57,759 bases of DNA, taken from assembly GCA_018064825.1 (NCBI GenBank), contig JAGHUL010000081.1, positions 1-57,759 of the forward strand. The letters are read 5' to 3'. Shown here piece after piece: positions 52,522-57,759 of this stretch. Numbering within the stretch: position 1 is the stretch's first letter; every line of letters begins with the position of its first letter. Below the pieces are notes generated by a model. It was not told where the DNA came from. It ran no database searches and worked only from the letters and a program-made list of their open reading frames with translations. The position numbers and the translations under genes were made by a program. Source of the DNA: Candidatus Colivicinus equi. Lineage in GTDB: Bacteria; Bacillota_I; Bacilli_A; Erysipelotrichales; Erysipelotrichaceae.

Positions 52522-53225
52522 TAATACTCAATATCCTCAGCATCTATAGGGTTTTTGTTGATAACTACATCTTCAACCTTGCCAGATTTTATTTTAATAA
52601 TCTTATTACCCATTTTTGATAAAGCGCTATTATGTGTTATCAAAACAACTGTCATTTTATTCTTAAAACACATATCTTGCAAAACTTTTAACACTTGTTT
52701 ACCAGTTTTATAATCTAATGCGCCTGTAGGTTCATCGCATAATAATAGTTTTGGATTCTTCGCAACAGCTCTAGCTATAGCCACACGTTGTTGCTCTCCA
52801 CCAGATAATTGAGAAGGAAAATTACCAAGTCTATCTCCTAAACCAACAAGATTTAACACAAAAACAGGATCCATAGGATCTTTACATATCTGTAAAGCTA
52901 ATTCAACATTTTCTTTAGCGGTTAAATTTTGTACTAAATTATAAAACTGAAAAACAAAACCTATATCATTTCGACGATATTCACATAGATTTGCTTCATT
53001 GTATTTTGATATATTCTCTCCATCAACTAGCACATCACCAGAAGATGATGAGTCCATACCACCTAATATATTTAAAATAGTTGTTTTCCCAGCACCAGAT
53101 GCGCCAAGAATAACAACAAAATCACCTTTTTCAATTTCAAAATCAATCTCATCAAGGGCTTTTATTTCAACTTCGCCCATTGTATATACTTTAGAGACTT
53201 TTTTAAACTCGATAAAACTACTCAT
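52521..53225 (-). CDS. ABC transporter ATP-binding protein (LolD/MacB-type)
   Basis: 234 aa. Motifs: [18 protein letters not shown] (Walker A, about 39-56), [16 protein letters not shown] (Q-loop), [19 protein letters not shown] (signature, about 139-157), [12 protein letters not shown] (Walker B) and VVLITHNS (switch His). It drives the adjacent 1080-aa permease. Its start overlaps the end of tetR by 8 bp, so regulator and pump are one operon. Confidence 0.95.
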   Translation of the reverse strand: MSSFIEFKKVSKVYTMGEVEIKALDEIDFEIEKGDFVVILGASGAGKTTILNILGGMDSSSSGDVLVDGENISKYNEANLCEYRRNDIGFVFQFYNLVQNLTAKENVELALQICKDPMDPVFVLNLVGLGDRLGNFPSQLSGGEQQRVAIARAVAKNPKLLLCDEPTGALDYKTGKQVLKVLQDMCFKNKMTVVLITHNSALSKMGNKIIKIKSGKVEDVVINKNPIDAEDIEY

Positions 53226-53856
53226 TACTATTTATTATATACTTTAATGTGTTTTCGTTATGCAAAAAAAGATATGATCTAAAATAAGTTTTTGCTATTC
53301 TAACTAATGACTCTTCGTCAAGATCTTTAAATTTAAATATTTCGATGAAGCCATAATGAAAAGCAACGGCAACAGAATTAGATAACACTTCAATATCTTT
53401 CGCATAGTTCTTATTATTATAAGAAATAGTAAGCATATCGTTGATTTGTCTAGCGAACCAACAAACAAATTCATTATTTAAACTAGAATTAATAGCAATA
53501 ATACTAAATTCAGTTTTATTGTCAACAAATACTTTTACAACTTTTTCAACCATGTCATCTAATACGGTTTCAAATTTTGCAGTATCGTATCTTACATCAA
53601 AAACTCTAGTTTCTAGTGAAAATGAATTTTTAGTAACATCTCTAACAATATCATTAAGTTTTTTTAATGTTGGCTCTACTATCTGACGATTTATCTCTTC
53701 TTTACTATCAAAATAACGATATAGATTTCCTACAGTCATATTAGCTCTTTTAGCAATGCTTCGCATCGTAGCAGCTTCATAGCCTCTAGTCAAAAACTCT
53801 TCCTTAGCGGAATCGATAATAGATTGTTTAACTTCATCTTTAAGCACTTGCGCCAT
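53218..53856 (-). CDS. TetR-family repressor of the ABC exporter
   Basis: 212 aa. N-terminal TetR HTH: SIIDSAKEEFLTRGYEAATMRSIAKRANMTVGNLYRYFDSKEEI (about 13-57). The C-terminal ligand domain (about 60-200) shows no known family signature. It is the first gene of the exporter operon, so it probably represses itself and the pump until an inducer binds. No ribosome site; a -10 lies 6 nt before the ATG. A palindrome with centre AACGTT (about 53874-53894) overlaps the promoter. Confidence 0.9.
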   Translation of the reverse strand: MAQVLKDEVKQSIIDSAKEEFLTRGYEAATMRSIAKRANMTVGNLYRYFDSKEEINRQIVEPTLKKLNDIVRDVTKNSFSLETRVFDVRYDTAKFETVLDDMVEKVVKVFVDNKTEFSIIAINSSLNNEFVCWFARQINDMLTISYNNKNYAKDIEVLSNSVAVAFHYGFIEIFKFKDLDEESLVRIAKTYFRSYLFLHNENTLKYIINSNE

Positions 53857-53862
53857 ATTAAA

Positions 53863-53894
53863 ATTATATCACAATAATGAACGTTTGTTTATTA
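53863..53894 (-). promoter_or_regulatory. Leaderless tetR promoter and possible TetR operator
   Basis: -10 TATAAT (minus, 53863-53868) lies 6 nt before the ATG at 53856. An imperfect palindrome of AATAATGAAC-GTTTGTTTATT type (about 53874-53894) covers the spacer/-35 zone. Confidence 0.45.
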
Positions 53895-54506
53895 AGCTGG
53901 ACGTAATATTTTTCTATATTATCAATTACATTTAATGGCAAGGTTACTCTACTTGTAACATGATCATAAATTTTTATTGCGCCTTTCTTTGACGTTTTAT
54001 TAATATAATATTTTTAAACAATTTTTTAATTTGCCCATTATTAATATCTATTTCAATTTCTATAGGTTCATGTATCTCTTCGTTATACAAATATTTTCCT
54101 TTTAGTTCATCACCAAAGAATACATTTTTTATATATTCGATTTAACCATTTTTTTATATAATAACTTATCTTTTCGAATCTCTTTAAGAAATTATATGGA
54201 TATAATATTGATCATCTTAATCAATTTTTTCTATTACAAACGTATTGTATTCATCACTGTATCCAATCAAATAAAGGTTATCGCCTTCTTTTGAAATGAA
54301 TATTTCATCTTCTCCATCATTCATATAACAAACATTGTCAGTATAAATATATATTGTTTTTTACCATTAGTTATCTCTTCTATAGTGTAATTATTGGTAT
54401 TAACATAATAATCAAGACATTCTTTATATTCTATAAAAGCATCATAATTGTTAACGCAACCCGACAATATTAACAATATTAAAATAACTATAAATACTTT
54501 TTACAT
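53864..54506 (-). pseudogene. Decayed lipoprotein gene
   Basis: On the minus strand from ATG at 54506 the frame reads M-stop-KVFIVILILLILSGC, a lipoprotein signal (LSGC) with the second codon turned into TAA. The frame then breaks near 54365 and resumes one frame over as NDGEDEIFISKEGDNLYLIG, breaks again around 54130-54210, and reappears as FFGDELKGKYLYNEEIHEP and, after another shift near 54005, as KTSKKGAIKIYDHVTSRVT up to a TAA at 53864. The single coherent protein needs at least three frame repairs plus one nonsense repair, so it is dead. Confidence 0.75.
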
Positions 54507-54840
54507 CAATCTTTTTCTTTTATATTTCCTGCAAGATTCCATTTACGTATATTCTGCATAGCAATATGATGAGTTATTAAAATGAATATCAATACAATGA
54601 TTGTTGTAAATAGTATTGGCCAGCACTTAAGGCGAAAGGATACTCTCTATAGCTTGTTGAAATGACTGACATGCTTTTTTAGAAAATAGCATTCCTGAAG
54701 ATAAGCCAAAAAATTAAACTATTTAATGTTTGCATCACTGTTTGAACTAGCTACATATTAGAAATATCTTTTACCTGAGAACCTATTATTCTTAATACAG
54801 AAAGTGCCTTCTTATGACAACAAGCAGTTATATGATATAT
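54506..54840 (-). pseudogene. Decayed C-terminal fragment of an FtsX-like ABC permease
   Basis: On the minus strand HKKALSVLRIIGSQVKDI (about 54765-54820) matches the FtsX/MacB motif; a stop (TAG) follows Met, then LVQTVMQTLNSLIFWLIF, a further stop, and in another frame LFTTIIVLIFILITHHIAMQ-NIRKWNLAGNIKEKD ends at a TGA that overlaps the lipoprotein ATG as TGATG. The last piece is a typical permease C-terminus. The upstream part and ATPase are gone. The stretch 53857-54847 holds nothing else I can support. Confidence 0.75.
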
Positions 54841-54841
54841 T
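54836..54841 (+). promoter_or_regulatory. Extended -10 of the zinc-ribbon gene (leaderless)
   Basis: TGA-TATATT (hexamer 54836-54841) is followed by 6 nt and the ATG at 54848, with no ribosome site. Confidence 0.45.
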
Positions 54842-54847
54842 AATAGT

Positions 54848-55381
54848 ATGAAGCTATATTGTGAACAATGTAAAAAAGAAATTACAGGCTATGTAGATAA
54901 AAATATAGACGATTACAAAGTTGGACAAGTATTATGCCCAAATTGTAATCACAAACAATCAAGATATATCTCAGAATCAGATTTGTTACTATATTTTGCA
55001 ATTAGCGAACTATTCTATTTAATAATCTCAATAATTACTATGCTGATGTTTAAATTAGCTCATAGCATTCTTGCAATGATTGCTATTGCGGTACCATTAC
55101 TAATAGTCGCCTATTTCGTTCAAAGAGAAATAATCCATAGAATTTATATAAATGCTTATGGAAAAGAAGATTTCAAAAATCATATCTTTAAGGAAGATAG
55201 TGAATCAATAAGAAAATCAATAAGTTGGCAATATATGCTATTCTTCGCTGTTGCTATAACATTTGTAACAATGGAAGATGTTAGAATATGGTTTGGAATA
55301 CTTAGTGTATTAGCTGTTATCTTATCGTTTGTAAAATATAAACTATGTCTTAAAAGAGAAAAACAAGAGCTACATAAATAA
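54848..55381 (+). CDS. Zinc-ribbon membrane protein
   Basis: 177 aa. An N-terminal zinc ribbon with CEQC (about 4-7) and CPNC (about 30-33) precedes about four membrane helices (about 46-68, 72-90, 125-140 and 145-165). I do not recognise a family; short zinc-ribbon plus helix proteins are common in Firmicutes and mostly uncharacterised. It is divergent from the decayed permease operon and ends at a bidirectional terminator shared with the PAP2 gene. Confidence 0.7.
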   Translation: MKLYCEQCKKEITGYVDKNIDDYKVGQVLCPNCNHKQSRYISESDLLLYFAISELFYLIISIITMLMFKLAHSILAMIAIAVPLLIVAYFVQREIIHRIYINAYGKEDFKNHIFKEDSESIRKSISWQYMLFFAVAITFVTMEDVRIWFGILSVLAVILSFVKYKLCLKREKQELHK

Positions 55382-55411
55382 AAACATTAGACTTCAAAGT
55401 CTAATGTTTTT
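55381..55411. terminator. Bidirectional terminator, zinc-ribbon gene / PAP2 gene
   Basis: A 12-bp stem (55381-55392 with 55399-55410) with A and T runs at its ends. The PAP2 stop codon (55401-55403) lies inside the stem. Confidence 0.93.
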
Positions 55412-56039
55412 CTATTACCGAATTATATGCAAGCAATAATGAAATACTCATCAATATAGCACCAACAATATCTGTAAACCAATGAACTCCTGAAAGTAAT
55501 CTTCCAATTATCGCTATAATTATCAATGTATTTAAAGTGATTTTAATAATCCTTGAAATATTATTGTCTTTAACATATTTAGAGATAATCATTGAAACAG
55601 AGCCAAAAACAACAATTGCTAACATTGTATGTGATGAAGGAAACGAAGCTTCAAGTTCTGTATCACCTGGAATTATTACAGGTCTTTGGTTGATTGTCAC
55701 AACGTTAAATAGTACATATAAACCAATAGTAATAATAAACAAAACACCTAAAGCTAATATTTCTATATCAACACTAAATAATTTTTTTCTATATATTAAC
55801 TGAAGAAAACCAATAAATCCAAAAACAACACAAAGTAGTATTGCAACTATGCCAAGAGTATCTGTTATTTCGTACCATAAGTAATTAACACCAGTTAAAT
55901 TATGAAAAGATTCATTAATAGAAGAAAAACCAACTAAAGTACCATTAGGTCCAATTGGCTTAACATCAACATTTTTAACTAATATCATTAAAACTATAAA
56001 TAGAAACAAAAATAATCCCGATATAATTCTCTTTTTCAT
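55401..56039 (-). CDS. PAP2-superfamily membrane phosphatase
   Basis: 212 aa, about six membrane helices. PAP2 motifs: NQRPVIIPG (RP of motif 1, about 117), SFPSSHTML (PSSHT, about 130-138) and GVHWFTDIVGA (His of motif 3, about 183-193). The Lys of the full motif 1 (KxxxxxxRP) is not evident. It probably dephosphorylates lipid carriers such as undecaprenyl-PP or phosphatidic acid outside the membrane. GGAGG precedes the ATG. Confidence 0.88.
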   Translation of the reverse strand: MKKRIISGLFLFLFIVLMILVKNVDVKPIGPNGTLVGFSSINESFHNLTGVNYLWYEITDTLGIVAILLCVVFGFIGFLQLIYRKKLFSVDIEILALGVLFIITIGLYVLFNVVTINQRPVIIPGDTELEASFPSSHTMLAIVVFGSVSMIISKYVKDNNISRIIKITLNTLIIIAIIGRLLSGVHWFTDIVGAILMSISLLLAYNSVIEKH

Positions 56040-56120
56040 ATGAATCCTCCAAAAGAATACATATATTATTGTACTTTAAATACACAAGATATCCAATTTG
56101 TAATGATTGCTATACACAAA

Positions 56121-56148
56121 AAAATACCGTTATATATAACGGTATTTT
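56121..56148. terminator. Free-standing hairpin upstream of the IS
   Basis: A perfect palindrome AAAATACCGTTA/TAACGGTATTTT (56121-56148) lies between the PAP2 start and the IS end. No gene in front of it uses it as a terminator, so it may be a relic or a transcription block. The stretch 56040-56360 otherwise holds only the left IS end and the transposase leader. Confidence 0.5.
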
Positions 56149-56185
56149 GATTAATAGTATCTAAAATATAAACTTGACTATTTCG

Positions 56186-56266
56186 GTAATGTGAACTTCC
56201 GTGGATTTGCCCATACAGGTTGAACTTCTGTGTGGGTGTTTTTATATATACAGGTTGTACTTTTAG
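56186..56266 (+). repeat. Iterated terminal motifs at the left IS end
   Basis: Three related copies of an ACAGGTTGAACTTC-like motif start near 56186, 56213 and 56248 (spacing of the ACTT cores about 29 and 35 bp). They are likely transposase binding sites. Confidence 0.5.
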
Positions 56267-56295
56267 GGATTTATGATGTTTGCTTAATAAAAAGA

Positions 56296-56342
56296 CCTTC
56301 CATAAGATTAATTATGTCTAGTAACTAATCAAAGGAAGGAGG
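56296..56342 (+). promoter_or_regulatory. Hairpin sequestering the transposase ribosome site
   Basis: CCTTCC (56296-56301) can pair with GGAAGG (56334-56339), part of the AAGGAGG ribosome site, and GATTA (56306-56310) with TAATC (56326-56330) inside it. Confidence 0.6.
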
Positions 56343-56360
56343 TTAACCTAAATACATAAT

Positions 56361-57635
56361 ATGATATTTGCCGATGTAAATGAAGATGAATTTGAATTAG
56401 ATAATGAATTTAGTAAAGGTGGAGTAATCTATAGAGAAGTAAGGCTTAAGAATAGAGGTTCAAGATGTTTAAACTGTGGGACCTTTACCACCAAAATAAA
56501 AGAATATCGTTTAAAGAAGATTAAACATAATATCTATAATAATATTCAAACTTATGTTCTCTTTCATCAAAGAAGGTTTATTTGCCCTAAATGTGGACAT
56601 ACTCAAATGGAGAAAGATCCTTTTAGAAGTGATGACAATAAGATATCTGATAAAACTATATGTGATATTCTGGATATGCTTAAAAGATATAATGTTCCTT
56701 TTAGACATGTGGGTGAATACTTTAAATTGTCTACTAGAGCTATCATTAAAATCTTTGATAAATATGTAAATATCAAAAGAAATGAATTAACTAATATCAT
56801 TTGTATTGATGAAGTGTATTTCTCAAGACATAGGAAAAAGAAATATGTCTTAGTTATTATTAATTTCTATAATAGAGCCATTCTAGATATCTTAAAGGAT
56901 AGAGATAAATCTACCATTACTTCATACTTAAGAAAACTAGACTTCAAAGAAAAAGATAGAGTTGAATATGTTGGGATAGACATGAACGATAATTATCGTG
57001 AACTAATCCCTATATTCTTTAAGAACGCCACGATAGTAGCTGATAGTTTTCATGTAGTTAAACATATATCTAAAGCTTTAGATGATGTTAGAAAAAGAAT
57101 AATGAGAAGATATGAAGACGATAAGAAATCTGATGAATATTATATGCTTAAATATCGAGATGAATTACTATTTGTCGAAGATACATTATCTAATGAATTT
57201 AAAGAGGTTAAAAGAAATCATCACTTTCACTATGATTTAAGTGAATTCAATCTATTAGAAATGATGCTTAAGATTGATGACGAATTAAGGAATGCTTATG
57301 AGCTATATCATGAGTACATTAGATTTAATAACACCGATTATGTAGATACTGTTAAAACACTTGATGATTTAAATGAAATAATTAACGATTATAAATTGTC
57401 AGGTATCAAAGAATTTATTGAAGTATCAAATACTCTAAATAACTGGAAGACAGAGATAGTTAATTCATTTATTAAGTATAAAGGTAAAAGAGTATCTAAT
57501 GGTCCAATAGAAGGAAGAAACTCTCTTATTAAGAAAATAATTAAAATAGCTAATGGATATTCTAACTTTAAGAGATTTAGAAATAGAGTAATGTATTCGC
57601 TAAATAAATATGCATCTCATTCATTTATGAAATAA
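56361..57635 (+). CDS. ISL3-family transposase
   Basis: 424 aa. N-terminal zinc finger CLNCGTF (about 33) and CPKCGHTQ (about 75), an HTH region (VGEYFKLSTRAIIKIFDKY), and a DDE core: CIDEVYFSRH (D), YVGIDMNDNYRELIPIFF...ATIVADSFHVVKH (D), and NGPIEGRNSLIKKI (E). It moves the IS by cut-and-paste. The ATG at 56361 is 18 nt after the AAGGAGG site, an unusually long gap. No stop or frameshift is seen, so the element may be active. Confidence 0.92.
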   Translation: MIFADVNEDEFELDNEFSKGGVIYREVRLKNRGSRCLNCGTFTTKIKEYRLKKIKHNIYNNIQTYVLFHQRRFICPKCGHTQMEKDPFRSDDNKISDKTICDILDMLKRYNVPFRHVGEYFKLSTRAIIKIFDKYVNIKRNELTNIICIDEVYFSRHRKKKYVLVIINFYNRAILDILKDRDKSTITSYLRKLDFKEKDRVEYVGIDMNDNYRELIPIFFKNATIVADSFHVVKHISKALDDVRKRIMRRYEDDKKSDEYYMLKYRDELLFVEDTLSNEFKEVKRNHHFHYDLSEFNLLEMMLKIDDELRNAYELYHEYIRFNNTDYVDTVKTLDDLNEIINDYKLSGIKEFIEVSNTLNNWKTEIVNSFIKYKGKRVSNGPIEGRNSLIKKIIKIANGYSNFKRFRNRVMYSLNKYASHSFMK

Positions 57636-57669
57636 TAGATAAAACTTATATAGTTACTAGGCCATAACG

Positions 57670-57718
57670 AAAAGATGATCCAAAGTTGATATCTCTATCA
57701 AAATTGAATCATCTTTTT
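57670..57718 (+). terminator. IS terminator with nested hairpin
   Basis: Outer stem AAAAGATGAT/ATCATCTTTT (57670-57679 with 57708-57717) encloses TTGATA/TATCAA (57686-57691 with 57696-57701), followed by T residues. Confidence 0.8.
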
Positions 57719-57759
57719 AGTGTTTTTAGTAATTCACCCACACGGAAGTCCAAACGTTT

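Larger units (their letters stand above)
56186..57759 (+). mobile_element. ISL3-like insertion sequence (right end at or near the window edge)
   Basis: One transposase gene is flanked by inverted ends. The left motif GAACTTCTGTGTGGGTG (56222-56238) matches the reverse complement of the right motif at about 57735-57750 (GGACTTCCGTGTGGGTG) with two differences. A second, outer copy GTGAACTTCCGTGG begins at 56191, so the true left border is uncertain. Target duplications cannot be seen, because the sequence ends 9 nt after the right repeat. Confidence 0.85.

Noticed and set aside
1-57759. tRNA, rRNA or CRISPR loci
   Set aside because: I looked for CCA-ended cloverleafs, rRNA cores and regularly spaced repeats and saw none; a covariance scan could still find a missed tRNA.

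Overview
The window is a gene-dense, AT-rich, standard-code stretch of a low-GC Gram-positive (Firmicutes/Bacilli) chromosome. GpsB, RecU, RNase Y, YhaM, SufC-D-S-U-B, a PASTA kinase/PP2C pair, a type-B RNase P RNA and a T-box all point there. No sporulation gene is visible. The lean operons and missing classical neighbours suggest an Erysipelotrichia-like or uncultured gut Bacilli lineage; that placement is inference. TGA acts as a stop (for example at the end of sufS), which argues against a Mollicutes code.

Layout. 1-3560: pheT (cut by the window edge) and pheS behind a Phe T-box, then rplK-rplA with their own promoter and a structured leader. 3563-12435 (minus): a long run ftsA-ftsZ-PHP phosphoesterase-APC permease-D-aminoacylase-like-class-A-type serine hydrolase-recX-yhaM-membrane protein. 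12636: rpmB, divergent. 12889-20328 (minus): rpe-prkC-stp-rlmN-rsmB-priA, the familiar Bacilli cluster but without def, fmt and rsgA. 20398-22646: two tandem secreted NlpC/P60-like proteins. 22661-23493: an XRE-type regulator divergent from a tiny membrane protein. 23531-28111 (minus): the SUF iron-sulfur operon. 28262-30517: two surface folding/lipoprotein genes and a HIT hydrolase. 30579-34662 (minus): ymdB-rny, recA-pgsA. 34718-35383 (minus): rnpB abutting gpsB. 35467-39067: recU-ponA. 39131-42001 (minus): rsmF-like, ribF, truB. 42037-43312: a TtcA-like enzyme convergent with a DUF218 protein. 43343-46212: a P-type ATPase under a yybP-ykoY manganese riboswitch. 46278-49276: a radical SAM protein, a SpoU-like protein and a COG2509 flavoprotein. 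49279-53856: an FtsX-type ABC exporter with its TetR regulator. 53864-54840: wreckage of a second permease/lipoprotein operon. 54848-56039: a zinc-ribbon membrane protein and a PAP2 phosphatase. About 56186-57759: an ISL3-like insertion sequence.

How it fits together. Most genes are housekeeping: translation (PheRS, L1, L11, L28, RNA methylases, TruB, RNase P), division and wall synthesis (FtsA, FtsZ, GpsB, PBP1A, PrkC/Stp), recombination (RecA, RecX, RecU, PriA) and RNA decay (RNase Y, YhaM). The more unusual signals are these. Several promoters have a -10 box only 6-9 nt before an ATG that lacks a Shine-Dalgarno, suggesting leaderless transcripts, including two back-to-back genes only 35 bp apart. 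A manganese riboswitch shares its promoter zone with a radical SAM gene. A NlpC/P60 paralogue has lost its catalytic His. A class-A beta-lactamase fold lacks the deacylating Glu and sits in an operon with a D-aminoacylase-like enzyme and a permease. The IS transposase ribosome site is folded into a hairpin. I saw no tRNA, rRNA, CRISPR array, prophage or toxin-antitoxin system.
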